From Psychrobacter fozii (GTDB taxonomy: Bacteria; Pseudomonadota; Gammaproteobacteria; Pseudomonadales; Moraxellaceae), in contig NZ_QJSU01000012.1 in NCBI RefSeq assembly GCF_003217155.1, positions 1-64,000 on the forward strand: 64,000 nt of DNA, written 5' to 3'. Shown piece after piece: positions 53,286 to 62,527 of this stretch (position 1 is the first letter of the stretch; each line of letters begins with the position of its first letter). Under the pieces are notes generated by a model. It had not been told where the DNA came from. It was given only the letters and a program-made list of their open reading frames with translations, and searched no databases. Made by a program: the position numbers and the translations under genes.

Positions 53286-54311
53286 TCAAAGCGATGCCAA
53301 ATCATCCATAATTAGCGCAATTTTTTCAGCTTCTGTGTCAGATAGACTGGGTAAAGGCGCTCTAACCGTTCTTTGAATAGGCAAGCCCTTAAATCTCAGA
53401 GCTTCTTTGATTTTAGCGTGAGAGCTGGTCACATTTTTTATTAATTTGACGGGGCTAGCACTAAGCAGACTTAACGCCAGATACTGGGTTTTTTCCGATA
53501 GATTTAATGCATTCACAATCGGCAACATACGCTTTAATGGTGCTCTATATTTTGTGAGATTTTTATCGCTGTTTTTAATGGCACAAAAATACTCATGTGC
53601 TTGCTGTGGCAGTACCGAGGCAATAGGACAAATCGCACCTACTGCGCCCAGCTTTATCATGGGCTCTAATAACAAGCTAAGCCCGCTAAAATATAGTGTG
53701 TCAGGTACATTAGACAAGATGCGTTTGGCCGTTGGAATATGTACAGAGCTGTCCTTGATACCAATAATATTGTCAATTGAAAGAATGGTAATTAGCTGTT
53801 CTGACGTAAATGACTTTTGGGTGATTTTCGGGAAATAGTAAAACAAGATAGGTTTTGCAGAGTGTTGCGCAATACATTCTAATGTTTGTAGATAATCTTC
53901 AAAAGTGCTTTGGTAATAATCAGGAACCAATAGCAATATGTAGTCAACGTAAGTGCTATATGAGGCTATTTTGTCTATCGCCTGCGTACTGCTATACACA
54001 TGGACACCAGCAATGATTGACTTACTACGGTCTAGATAATTAAAAGCTGCCTTAATAATGTCATATTGCTCACTGTCTGAAAAATAAGGCAACTCTCCAC
54101 CGCTTCCAAGCAAAGTAACGCCCGGTAAATCTGTTTGATTGTAATACTCCAAACACGCTTTTAAACCGTCAAAATCAATGCTTTCATCTCCATGTAATGG
54201 CGTATGAACAACGGGATATATGCCATGTGTCATGGTCATGGTCATGGTCATGGTCATGGTCATGGTCATGGTCATGGTTATGATCTTAGTCTTAGTCGTC
54301 ATGCAAGTCAT
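53286..54311 (-). CDS. DHDPS/NAL-family aldolase with repeat-encoded N-terminus
   Basis: This 341-residue class I aldolase of the dihydrodipicolinate synthase/N-acetylneuraminate lyase family has GSGGELPYFS (pyruvate-carboxylate-binding loop), the catalytic Tyr in LFYYFPKI and the Schiff-base Lys in IIGIKDSS. The first 30 residues are unusual: MTCMTTKTK then a run of Met-Thr pairs coded by eight hexanucleotide repeats (54231-54278). The normal fold starts at HGIYPVVHTP. ATG 54311 has GGAG upstream. It is 25 bp after the LldD-like gene in one operon, so a 2-keto or 2-hydroxy acid route is likely; the substrate is open. Confidence 0.85.
   Translation of the reverse strand: MTCMTTKTKIITMTMTMTMTMTMTMTMTHGIYPVVHTPLHGDESIDFDGLKACLEYYNQTDLPGVTLLGSGGELPYFSDSEQYDIIKAAFNYLDRSKSIIAGVHVYSSTQAIDKIASYSTYVDYILLLVPDYYQSTFEDYLQTLECIAQHSAKPILFYYFPKITQKSFTSEQLITILSIDNIIGIKDSSVHIPTAKRILSNVPDTLYFSGLSLLLEPMIKLGAVGAICPIASVLPQQAHEYFCAIKNSDKNLTKYRAPLKRMLPIVNALNLSEKTQYLALSLLSASPVKLIKNVTSSHAKIKEALRFKGLPIQRTVRAPLPSLSDTEAEKIALIMDDLASL
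54231..54278 (-). repeat. Eight-copy hexanucleotide repeat inside the aldolase 5' end
   Basis: Eight perfect copies of CATGGT (ACCATG on the coding strand) code Met-Thr repeats, and each unit brings an in-frame ATG. Changes in copy number would keep the frame and alter only the number of Met-Thr pairs and internal start codons. Confidence 0.97.
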
Positions 54312-54335
54312 ATGGCTTCTCCAAATAGAAGGTAT

Positions 54336-55520
54336 TTAACTGAGCGGATTATTGAATGGTTGATTGAATCGCTCGATGACATCGCTATTGAGCTCTTCGA
54401 TACGGCTTACCCCCATCAATCCCATCGTCGCAGCTATCTCCTGCTGATAGAGAGCCAATAGCTTGTTCACGCCAGCCTCTCCTTGCGCTGCCATCGCATA
54501 TACCCAAGAGCGTCCTATCAAGACACTGTCTGCCCCAAGTGCTATGGCCTTCACGACATCGACACCATTGTGTATGCCACCATCCAATAAAACTTTGGTT
54601 TGCTGCCCGACGCTGTTCGCTATGCTCGGCAACTTATCAATGGTAGACGAGACACCATCTAGCTGACGGCCGCCATGGTTGGAGACAACAATGCCATCTG
54701 CACCTGCATCGACCGCTGCTTTCGCATCATCTGCATCCATGATGCCTTTGATAATAATATTGCCACTCCAGTTATTGCGAAGCCATGCGATATCTTTCCA
54801 TGTGGCGCTTGGATCAAACTGACTCTCTACAAACGCTTTGTATCGATCAAGGTCACTTGCACTCTCAACCTTGTGTTTCAAATTGCATAAACTATGTGGT
54901 TTTCCTAAAATGCCAATATCAAGCAACCATCCTGGACGCGTAAATAACTGCGTTAGGTAAGAGATTTTTCCTTTTGTAGAACCACCTAACATACCATTTC
55001 GATAGTCTCTTAATCGCATACCAGGCAGCGCCAAATCAACCGTGAATACCAGCGTTTTGCACCCTGATGCAGCAGCACGATGCAACATATCTAGCACAAG
55101 TGCCCTATCACGCAGCATATATAGCTGAAACCAAAAAGGCTGATTGGTCGCACTTTGCACTTCTTCAGACGAACATATCGCCACAGTAGACAGGGTAAAC
55201 GGTATGCCATTCTTTTCTGCTGCCCTCGCCGCCTGCACTTCTCCGCGCCTTGCAAACAGTCCAGCCATACCGACAGGTGCTAGTGCCAATGGCATCGACA
55301 GAGACTCTCCAAAAAGAGTCGTTGAGGTATCAACGGCTGACACGTCTCGCATGACTCGCTGTCTTAGCGTATATCTTTTAAAGTCTGCTGTATTCGCTTG
55401 CAATGTTTGCTCAGCATTTGCGCCGCCCTCTATGTAATCGAACAAAAAATTGGGCAAGCGTTGTTTGGCCTGTCTTTTATAATCATTGGTCGTAACAGCA
55501 ACGACATTATATTTACTCAT
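54336..55520 (-). CDS. lldD: FMN-dependent alpha-hydroxy-acid dehydrogenase (LldD-like)
   Basis: This 394-residue enzyme of the L-lactate dehydrogenase/glycolate oxidase family has the FMN and active-site motifs YIEGGANAEQT, PVGMAGLF, WFQLYMLRDR and the catalytic His in SNHGGRQLDG. It oxidises an L-2-hydroxy acid to the 2-keto acid and passes electrons to the quinone pool. LldD is the closest well-known member, but mandelate dehydrogenase and similar enzymes share all these motifs. It is transcribed with the DHDPS-family gene. The 137 bp before it hold only TAAAGCC-type direct repeats (55545-55600). Confidence 0.85.
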   Translation of the reverse strand: MSKYNVVAVTTNDYKRQAKQRLPNFLFDYIEGGANAEQTLQANTADFKRYTLRQRVMRDVSAVDTSTTLFGESLSMPLALAPVGMAGLFARRGEVQAARAAEKNGIPFTLSTVAICSSEEVQSATNQPFWFQLYMLRDRALVLDMLHRAAASGCKTLVFTVDLALPGMRLRDYRNGMLGGSTKGKISYLTQLFTRPGWLLDIGILGKPHSLCNLKHKVESASDLDRYKAFVESQFDPSATWKDIAWLRNNWSGNIIIKGIMDADDAKAAVDAGADGIVVSNHGGRQLDGVSSTIDKLPSIANSVGQQTKVLLDGGIHNGVDVVKAIALGADSVLIGRSWVYAMAAQGEAGVNKLLALYQQEIAATMGLMGVSRIEELNSDVIERFNQPFNNPLS

Positions 55521-55657
55521 TGTTTTTCTCCCAAGCCACTTCTAAGGTCAGCTACTTCTAAAGCCTGCTACCTTTAAAGCCAGCCATATTTAAAATCAGC
55601 CACGTAGTGAGCATTGCAGATTCAAATAATGAACCGCAATGCCAAGTATTTGCGCTG

Positions 55658-56842
55658 TTATTTTTTATCTTTGAGAAATTCAATCATGATGTCATTCACC
55701 GCATCAGGCTGCTCTTGTTGCACCCAGTGTCCTGCGCCTTTTACAAAGTGAATCTCTAGCTGCGCGATACTCGCCTTCATCGCTTCAAAGTTGCCATAGC
55801 TCTGATACGGCCCCCAGTCTTTTTCGCCTGCTATAAATACCACGGGCACATCGATAGATTTACCGCTGAAGGTTTTTATCGCATGGAAATATTTTGGATT
55901 GGTGGCACAGCGATAAGAATTCATAGTGCCTTGGAATTGCGTGCGGGTGAATTCATCAGAGAACACTTTTAGCTCGTTATCGGGTAACCATTCACAGGCA
56001 TCTATTTGTGCTTGGGTTGGCATAAACTCCATGACTTGCTCAGGCATACTTTTATCCAGATCCATCACATAGTATTTTGGAATTTTAGAAAACTCCTCAA
56101 GCGTTTTAGCTTGTAGATTGTGCGGATTGTTCTCTTGCCAATCGCCACTCTTGGCATGATTGTATGCCCGCATAAAATCATGAATTCCCTGAGGTGCATT
56201 CATAATTTCATCGTTAGCATGAGGTGAGGCAAAGTACATTTGATAGTGTTTGCGGGGTGGTACTAAAGAGCCAAGCTGCTCTTCCATACTTTTGGTCAAG
56301 GTTGGATCATAGTTTGTGGCATCTTTTGGTAGATTGGCTGAATTAAATGGAAATTGCGGCGTGCCTGGCCAAGGCGTACTCATGATGATTAGAGACTTGA
56401 AAATATCAGGACGGATAAAACTACATAGCGCTGCCGCAGGAGAACCAAAGTCATGGCCCGCAACGGCAGCGACTGATTTATAGCCTAATGCATATACCAG
56501 CCCAATCATGTCTTGCACATTATTGTATAAACTAAACTGGTCAAGATTACAGTCGAAACCTGTCTCCCACCCTGTCGTTCTTCCACTACCGCGTAAGTCA
56601 GGCGCAATCACATGAAAGCCTTGGTCAGCCAAAGGCACCAGCTGCTTGCGCCAGCTATAGGCCAGCTCTGGATGACCATGCAAAAGCAGCACAACTGGTC
56701 GGCTTCCTTTCTCAGACTCCGCTTCTTCAAACCCTGCTTCTAAAATATGAACATTTAGACCATTGTTGTTATCAATAAAACGCGATCTGATTTTTGGATC
56801 AAGCGTATCGGTACCATAAGCATTTTTATTACTATTCATCAT
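55658..56842 (-). CDS. Epoxide-hydrolase-like alpha/beta hydrolase
   Basis: This 394-residue alpha/beta hydrolase has HGHPELAYSW (oxyanion loop), nucleophile Asp in AGHDFGSPAAA, an acidic residue in AGEKDWGPYQS and His in GAGHWVQQEQP. The D-nucleophile and HGxPE loop fit soluble epoxide hydrolases, which open epoxides to diols; haloacetate dehalogenases are related. It lies just upstream of the LldD gene on the same strand, but 137 bp apart. A long insert near 150-270 forms the cap. Substrate unknown. Confidence 0.85.
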   Translation of the reverse strand: MMNSNKNAYGTDTLDPKIRSRFIDNNNGLNVHILEAGFEEAESEKGSRPVVLLLHGHPELAYSWRKQLVPLADQGFHVIAPDLRGSGRTTGWETGFDCNLDQFSLYNNVQDMIGLVYALGYKSVAAVAGHDFGSPAAALCSFIRPDIFKSLIIMSTPWPGTPQFPFNSANLPKDATNYDPTLTKSMEEQLGSLVPPRKHYQMYFASPHANDEIMNAPQGIHDFMRAYNHAKSGDWQENNPHNLQAKTLEEFSKIPKYYVMDLDKSMPEQVMEFMPTQAQIDACEWLPDNELKVFSDEFTRTQFQGTMNSYRCATNPKYFHAIKTFSGKSIDVPVVFIAGEKDWGPYQSYGNFEAMKASIAQLEIHFVKGAGHWVQQEQPDAVNDIMIEFLKDKK

Positions 56843-57119
56843 TCATCCCTGATTAATTTATTTAGTGATAAGTTAAGGCTTGTCGTTGACGACGTCCCTT
56901 TCCTACAGACCATAATTTCATAACAGCACTTAGAAGTTTGTCGCGCACACGACAATTCCTCAATAAATGAGAGATAAATAAATTTAATATTTGAAAATAA
57001 GCCTATGCGTTATATTTTTACGCTTAGCTAATTTGCCAATGTTCCTAGTGATAGAATGGCTGATGATATATTCTCGAATATAATTCTAATAACCAGTCAT
57101 CATTTTTTAGGCCAATTAT

Positions 57120-58070
57120 ATGACCCCTTTATATACTGCATTAGCTGTACTGGTTACCTTTATTTGGGGTGTGAACTTTACCTTTATTGCGTGGGGGCTC
57201 GACAGCTTTCCTCCACTGATGCTCACGGCCCTACGTTTTTTCTTTACCGCTATACCACTGGTTTTTTTTCTTAAGCCGCCTAAATTCAACCGTACGTTAT
57301 TTATCTATGCCATCGGTACGTTTGTCATGCAATATGCTTTTGTATTTACTGCTATGCATTTGGGTGCGTCGGCAGGATTGACGGCGCTATTGCTACAAAT
57401 TCAAATTTTTATCACCGTACTGCTAGCATATATCATGCTGGGTGAGGCAGTAAATCGCATGCAAATCATAGGTATGATAGTTGGCATACTAGGATTGGGA
57501 GTGATTGCGCTAAACCTTGGTGGCGATATGCCTTTGGCTGGGTTTGTCTGTATCTTGATTGCAGCAATAGGCTGGAGTTTTGGCAATATCGCATCAAAGC
57601 AAGCATCGGCTCAAGCAACCTTAAAGTCCGCGCAGCAGGAATCAAGCGTGTCTAACATCTCGCCTACCACTGGTAAAAACAAAGCTTCTGCATTATCTGC
57701 GCTAGCACTAGTGGTGTGGGGCGGTCTAATTGCTTGTGTAATCTTGACGCTGTCTTCTCTCATATTTGAGACTGACGCATGGCAGTTGGCGACGTTCACA
57801 GACGCATCGCTCAAGTCATGGTTATCGCTTGGGTTTATCGTGTATATCTCAACCTTGATTGGTTTTGGACTGTGGGCACATCTGCTTAGCCAAAATGCGG
57901 CCTCTAAGGTGATGCCGTTTGCTTTATTAGTGCCCGTATTCGGTATGACAACATCCGTGTTACTCACAGGGGAAGTAGTGACATGGTGGAAGATGCTAGC
58001 AATGATATTGATCTTGTCTGGCTTGTTATTGGCAAATATGAAGCTAAAAAAGAAGCCTCGATTAGTATAA
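57120..58070 (+). CDS. EamA/DMT-family exporter
   Basis: This 316-residue permease has ten predicted membrane helices in two EamA repeats. The first repeat starts VTFIWGVNFTFIAWG. A polar insert of about 30 residues lies between helices 5 and 6. The sequence resembles EamA/YdcZ-type amino-acid or metabolite exporters (O-acetylserine/cysteine exporter EamA has similar VNFVVIKVG-type starts). A terminator follows at 58224. Substrate is not predictable. Confidence 0.88.
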   Translation: MTPLYTALAVLVTFIWGVNFTFIAWGLDSFPPLMLTALRFFFTAIPLVFFLKPPKFNRTLFIYAIGTFVMQYAFVFTAMHLGASAGLTALLLQIQIFITVLLAYIMLGEAVNRMQIIGMIVGILGLGVIALNLGGDMPLAGFVCILIAAIGWSFGNIASKQASAQATLKSAQQESSVSNISPTTGKNKASALSALALVVWGGLIACVILTLSSLIFETDAWQLATFTDASLKSWLSLGFIVYISTLIGFGLWAHLLSQNAASKVMPFALLVPVFGMTTSVLLTGEVVTWWKMLAMILILSGLLLANMKLKKKPRLV

Positions 58071-58419
58071 AGCGGTAGTAAGTTCTTAGCCAAAACTGCT
58101 GATATATTAGCGCAACGTGAGGATGAAGGTTGGTCCAGGTTGTTAGGGTATTTAACAAAGGTAAGAGCTTTGGCAATACCTCAAATAGATATCTTAGTAA
58201 TAATTTCATCTCTGCTTGATTGATGTGAATGGCTTTTTTGGTCTATGTGATTGAAACGCCATTCACATTTTTTAATAATAGAAAAATTCTTGTCAGTTTT
58301 CCTAATTGAGCTGTCTACTATACTTTTACTTATTAAATTGGCTTTTAATGGATAGCCTATATAAATGCTTAATCCATTGCTATGATTCTTATTGTCTTAA
58401 GAGTTGGCTTATAAACCAC
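58071..58419. other. Intergenic region with one terminator
   Basis: These 349 bp separate the convergent exporter and TauE/SafE genes. The only clear element is the terminator at 58224-58273. Confidence 0.5.
58224..58273 (+). terminator. Rho-independent terminator after the EamA gene
   Basis: TGTGAATGGC (58224-58233) pairs with GCCATTCACA (58258-58267), and a run of T follows. The loop is 24 nt. Confidence 0.65.
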
Positions 58420-59223
58420 CTACAATATGCCAATACCACTCAGCAGTAATTGACCACCTGCGACTAACAATAATAGGCCAAAGGCACGCTTAAGCATCAA
58501 AGCTGGCAATACATGGGCAAGCTTGGCACCAACTTTTGCCATCGCAAAGCTCGCCACCGAAATACATAAGAAGCCACTAATATGCACAAAGCCTATCGTA
58601 CCTTCAGGAAGGTTGGCCACGTCTTGACCAAACCATGCAAAGCCTACCGCACCAGCTAAAGCAATCGGTAAACCACAGGCAGCGGAAGTCCCAACTGACT
58701 GCTTCATTGGCAAGCCTGCCCAATTTAAAAATGGAACGGTCAAACTACCACCGCCAATACCAAAAATAGACGATGCCATACCAATACCGGTACCCGCCCC
58801 AAACTGTACACTAGCAGGTGGTAATGGCTTCTCTACTGACTCTTGATTAGAGAAGAACAACATTTTTAGCGCCATTAGTAATGCACCAATACCAATAATA
58901 ATTTGTAGCATCTGACCTTCAATCATATCAGCAATGCCTGCGCCAACCAGACTGCCAATAACTAGACCCAAGGCCATATGACGCCAGACCTCCCAGCGTA
59001 TACCGCCACGTTTATTATGAGCCGTTAGTGAGCTGATAGAGGTCACAACAATCGTCGCAAGAGAAGTACCAATCGCTAGATGAGTAATAACTTCAGGAGG
59101 AAAATTATACGCCGTAAAAATCCATACGAGTACTGGGACAATAATCATGCCGCCGCCCACACCAAACAAGCCAGCGCTAACGCCTGCGAATGCCCCTGCA
59201 ATAATAAACCACACATATAACAT
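58420..59223 (-). CDS. TauE/SafE-family permease
   Basis: This 267-residue inner-membrane permease has eight hydrophobic helices in two repeats and the family motifs SAGLFGVGGGMIIVPVL and GMASSIFGIGGGSLTVPFLN. The family exports or imports small organic anions such as sulfoacetate, sulfite and taurine-derived acids. It follows mdcH by 126 bp on the same strand, and no strong terminator lies between. No MdcF or MadLM malonate carrier is visible in the window. A malonate transport role is therefore possible but inferred. Confidence 0.88.
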   Translation of the reverse strand: MLYVWFIIAGAFAGVSAGLFGVGGGMIIVPVLVWIFTAYNFPPEVITHLAIGTSLATIVVTSISSLTAHNKRGGIRWEVWRHMALGLVIGSLVGAGIADMIEGQMLQIIIGIGALLMALKMLFFSNQESVEKPLPPASVQFGAGTGIGMASSIFGIGGGSLTVPFLNWAGLPMKQSVGTSAACGLPIALAGAVGFAWFGQDVANLPEGTIGFVHISGFLCISVASFAMAKVGAKLAHVLPALMLKRAFGLLLLVAGGQLLLSGIGIL

Positions 59224-59247
59224 CGAGATCCTACCTTTTGATTATGG

Positions 59248-59276
59248 TCAAAGTAAATCATTAAGATTTACTTTGA
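59248..59276. promoter_or_regulatory. 12-bp inverted repeat before the TauE/SafE gene
   Basis: TCAAAGTAAATC (59248-59259) and its complement (59265-59276) surround ATTAA, 25 bp before the permease start. It has no T run on either side, so it may be an operator or a weak attenuator between mdcH and the permease gene. Confidence 0.4.
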
Positions 59277-59349
59277 TCTGATAGCTTTATTAACAATATT
59301 CTAAAAACCAGATATCTGGCTCTGTATTCTAAAATTTACGGCTAGCACA

Positions 59350-60258
59350 TTAACGATTTCTTTCTATCCAGTCTTTTAATCCATCTAAGTTACGAAAATC
59401 ATCCCAACTCCTACAAGGCACATGCGGTAGCAAGTTATTTACCATTCTGGACAAAGCATTTCCCGGACCTATCTCTATCACCATGCTCGGCTGGTATTCT
59501 TCAATACTTTCTATACAGCAGTACCAATCTAATGCATGATCTATTTGACGTGACAAGATATCTAAACCTTGATTTGTCTCACTGTACCTTATGCCTTCGA
59601 TTGCACTAATAATCGGTGTTGTCATAGCGGATAAAGCTAATGAGTATGTATATTTACGGAACTTCGCCGACGCACCCTGCATCATTACCGTATGTGACGG
59701 CACTGATACATTTAGCAGTTGTACATTTTGCGCACCTAATGTCTGGGCAATTTGTATAGCCTGTTCAAGATTTTTTTTGTGACCCCCTATAATGAATTGG
59801 TCTCTATTAATCTTGATAGATAGATAGGTTTTACTCTCTTCAAGCAATTGATCCAGCTTACTATCAGGCACACCTTTGATTGCTAATAACCCGCTAGACT
59901 CTGTCACTTCTTGCTGCATGAGGTTGGCTCTTTGACTAACTAAATCTAACCCGTCCTCAAATGTGAGCTGGCTACTACAACAAAAGGCACTTGCCTCTCC
60001 CAAAGAATACCCAGCAAAAGCCGTTGGTGCTGCAATCAATTGACGTAGCTGATGCCATCGATAGTATTGCAAAGCATAAATAAACGGTTGTGCAACTTTG
60101 TTATCAAACAACTTATCACTATCAGAATTTTCATCGAATAACTCTGGTGCAATAGCGCTTAGAACGGATTGCTCATGCTCCGAGGCATAGGCCAGTATTT
60201 CATCCACGTGCTTTTGGCTTTGTAGACCTTGCCCACTAAATAGGATAATTAAATTCAT
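59350..60258 (-). CDS. mdcH: Malonyl-CoA:ACP transacylase subunit of malonate decarboxylase
   Basis: This protein has 302 residues from ATG 60258, which has AAGGTGG in front; a frame from 60309 would start inside mdcB with no ribosome site. It is an FabD-like transacylase: N-terminal LFSGQGLQ, nucleophile Ser in GYSLGEASAF, an Arg in RANLMQQE and His in VPSHTVMM. In malonate decarboxylase it loads malonyl onto the acyl carrier subunit MdcC to start the cycle. It overlaps mdcB by 23 bp and is the last mdc gene. Confidence 0.94.
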   Translation of the reverse strand: MNLIILFSGQGLQSQKHVDEILAYASEHEQSVLSAIAPELFDENSDSDKLFDNKVAQPFIYALQYYRWHQLRQLIAAPTAFAGYSLGEASAFCCSSQLTFEDGLDLVSQRANLMQQEVTESSGLLAIKGVPDSKLDQLLEESKTYLSIKINRDQFIIGGHKKNLEQAIQIAQTLGAQNVQLLNVSVPSHTVMMQGASAKFRKYTYSLALSAMTTPIISAIEGIRYSETNQGLDILSRQIDHALDWYCCIESIEEYQPSMVIEIGPGNALSRMVNNLLPHVPCRSWDDFRNLDGLKDWIERNR

Positions 60259-61123
60259 TTTCCACCTTATAAAAAAATATCGTGACGGCCAATAGATCAG
60301 CACTGCCACCTGGGCTGAGGTTATTATGAATAAAATACTGATTGATATTACTTACTTTTTGGCGCCAATCTGATTGATGTACGCCCCCTGCTTGCAAAAA
60401 CTGCTTCGCTAACACTTGCGCATTTTCTAAGTCTTTTATCCCGCCTCGCCACACGATATTAGTATCTGACAATACGGATATCAGTGTCATTAATGACTGC
60501 ATGCTGGCTTTTTCAAAATCTCGAGTGCTATAGATAGTGTCATAGAAGCATGGCAAAACGTCAGTTAAAATAATCTCAAAGCCATTAGAAACCATCTCAA
60601 TAGCACCAGTTATGCCGTACTTCTTAAACATTTTTTGACCGTGGCTATCTGGCTCACGCTGTAGACGAGTCGTTAAATCAAACTGCCACCGATCCACCAA
60701 TTGCTCACAGATATTTTTAGCGGTTAGTGGTATTTCTGCTTGTATACATCTACCAATCGCTGCACAGACAAAACCTAAATTAAATATTGCACCCTTATGA
60801 GTATTAATATTTTTGGTCGCCTCTCTCATTTTTGCTTCTTGGTAAATTCCCATATTTTTTAAGTCATCGAATGGTCTGTCATCATGGCCAAACTGACTCA
60901 ACGTGGAAAAATACCCTTTCAAAGAGTTGATACTATTAATAAAGGTAAGGTGGTTCATATCTGTGTGGCTGCCATTGCTAGACGGACAGACCAATCCTGG
61001 TTTATTCTCCAAACTTAATTCATCATATAAAGCTTCACATGCTAATTCATCAATCTGTTGCCAGACTGCCTGTGTGGGCAATAAAGGCTTGTTTGTTCGA
61101 TCTAATAAAGTGTTCAAATTCAT
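60236..61123 (-). CDS. mdcB: Triphosphoribosyl-dephospho-CoA synthase
   Basis: This 295-residue enzyme of the CitG/MdcB family makes the prosthetic-group precursor 2'-(5''-triphosphoribosyl)-3'-dephospho-CoA from ATP and dephospho-CoA. Family features seen are KPGLVCPSSNGSHTDMN, with Asp for nucleotide binding, NTHKGAIFNLGF and DTNIVWRGGIKDLENAQ. Its first 74 bp overlap mdcG in another frame, an unusually long overlap; the start with AGGATGG upstream and the N-terminal helix support this start. The product is used by MdcG. Confidence 0.93.
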   Translation of the reverse strand: MNLNTLLDRTNKPLLPTQAVWQQIDELACEALYDELSLENKPGLVCPSSNGSHTDMNHLTFINSINSLKGYFSTLSQFGHDDRPFDDLKNMGIYQEAKMREATKNINTHKGAIFNLGFVCAAIGRCIQAEIPLTAKNICEQLVDRWQFDLTTRLQREPDSHGQKMFKKYGITGAIEMVSNGFEIILTDVLPCFYDTIYSTRDFEKASMQSLMTLISVLSDTNIVWRGGIKDLENAQVLAKQFLQAGGVHQSDWRQKVSNINQYFIHNNLSPGGSADLLAVTIFFYKVENEFNYPI

Positions 61124-61775
61124 CAGTATTCCATCCTAGTAATACGTCTATTTTTTGAAGTTTGATATCACAAAGGGTTTTTACTAAAACGGTTGGGACA
61201 TCAAACATAATGGCGTAGATTAGCTCATTAAAAGATACGTCGTTACATCCATGTAATCTTATCTCCCCATCTAACTTTAAACCCACAGTAGATTTTGCAA
61301 GCAGATTAAAGACTTCCACTTCTAATAGTATTTGTGAAATATCATTACTGTGTGCAACGATTAAAATATCCAAATCTGATGTTGGTTTCACAAAAGGCAA
61401 GCCCGTAAAGTATTGATTGGCAAAGGAGCCATAGACACGCACATCACAATTTAAATCAGCACAGCGTTCGATAAATTGTTGAGTAGGTTTTTGAATCGCT
61501 TTCGGTAACTGAGGTATTAAAGCCTCAAGCGCTAAAGGTGGCTTGATAACGTCAGGAGTTGTAGATAGCGTTAGTGCCAATCGATATTTACGACCGTCCT
61601 CTATATAACTGGTCGCAACCTTGATGACATCGCTTATATCTTGTCTACAAGCTGTCAGTGGTTGTTGAGACTCAATCATCTTACTAACAGCCATGGTCAC
61701 CGATAAAGGTAGAGATGCATTCATAAAGTCATATGGCTCATGGCGCTGTAAGTAAACTAAATCATGACGTTGCAT
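61050..61775 (-). CDS. mdcG: Phosphoribosyl-dephospho-CoA transferase MdcG
   Basis: This protein has 241 residues from ATG 61775 (AGAGG at 8 bases); a GTG at 61784 is also open. It is a nucleotidyltransferase-fold enzyme with VYGSFANQYFTGLPFVK and the metal-binding DLDILIV motif. It transfers the phosphoribosyl-dephospho-CoA group to a Ser of apo-MdcC. Its position between mdcE and mdcB matches the Acinetobacter order. The 3' end overlaps mdcB by 74 bp. Confidence 0.92.
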   Translation of the reverse strand: MQRHDLVYLQRHEPYDFMNASLPLSVTMAVSKMIESQQPLTACRQDISDVIKVATSYIEDGRKYRLALTLSTTPDVIKPPLALEALIPQLPKAIQKPTQQFIERCADLNCDVRVYGSFANQYFTGLPFVKPTSDLDILIVAHSNDISQILLEVEVFNLLAKSTVGLKLDGEIRLHGCNDVSFNELIYAIMFDVPTVLVKTLCDIKLQKIDVLLGWNTDEFEHFIRSNKQAFIAHTGSLATD

Positions 61776-61806
61776 ACATCTCACCTCTATAAAGACCTGT
61801 TTAATA

Positions 61807-62523
61807 TTAAGCGGTCAAAACCGACTGAACAATATCATTGCATAACAAACGCCCTTTTCTTTCTTCTGCCACTTGCCGGCGATTATCTATAAGAAAATCA
61901 TCAATATGTGTCAGTTGGGATTCAAGAGCGTTTTCGACCAAATGTTCATCAAGCGCTTTCCAGATATCATTAACGGCGCCCATTGCATAGTAGTTCTCTA
62001 CACCTGGGGCAAAAATGGCTGATGTCTGTGATAATGACTTCAACTTATCTAACGGTATCTTAGTCACCCTCGACATCGCATTTAAATCCATCACTTTCAC
62101 TTGGCTTGATTGCATGGCAAATACTTGATTTGCCATGAGACCATAAGATAAGAACCCACCACTGACCGCCTCACCCAAAACGATGGCTAAATTTGGATGA
62201 CCGCTGCGTTTGAGCAGATCAACACAAGATGCCAGATGAGCAAACGTTCTATTGAGACATAACAACTCGTCAGCTCTCGATGAGTCTTGTCCCATCGTGT
62301 CTACGATAAATACGATAGGCGTTTTTTTACCTTGTGCTATGACATCTAATATCTCATTGGCAAGCGTCATTGCAATCAGTTGGTTCATAGCGGCGGAATC
62401 AACGGTACCAATGATTTCAACCTTGCCCATTTTGGTCTCTGCACTACCTCGTATCATTGAATGCTCAATGTGATACTCAAGCTCGTTAGGAAACAACGCT
62501 TCTAAAATTGTTTTCGTTTGCAT
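61807..62523 (-). CDS. mdcE: Malonate decarboxylase gamma subunit
   Basis: This 238-residue crotonase-fold carboxytransferase-type subunit has the segments GTVDSAAMNQL, IVDTMGQDSSRADELL and LGEAVSGGFLSYGLMANQ (oxyanion hole Gly-Gly). With MdcD it forms the malonyl-S-ACP decarboxylase component. It starts 4 bp after mdcD ends. Length fits the Acinetobacter and Pseudomonas proteins. Confidence 0.93.
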   Translation of the reverse strand: MQTKTILEALFPNELEYHIEHSMIRGSAETKMGKVEIIGTVDSAAMNQLIAMTLANEILDVIAQGKKTPIVFIVDTMGQDSSRADELLCLNRTFAHLASCVDLLKRSGHPNLAIVLGEAVSGGFLSYGLMANQVFAMQSSQVKVMDLNAMSRVTKIPLDKLKSLSQTSAIFAPGVENYYAMGAVNDIWKALDEHLVENALESQLTHIDDFLIDNRRQVAEERKGRLLCNDIVQSVLTA

Positions 62524-62527
62524 GATA

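Noticed and set aside
54204..54461. His-Gly repeat protein on the plus strand
   Set aside because: The HGHGHG run is just the other strand of the hexanucleotide repeat inside the aldolase gene; no ribosome site.
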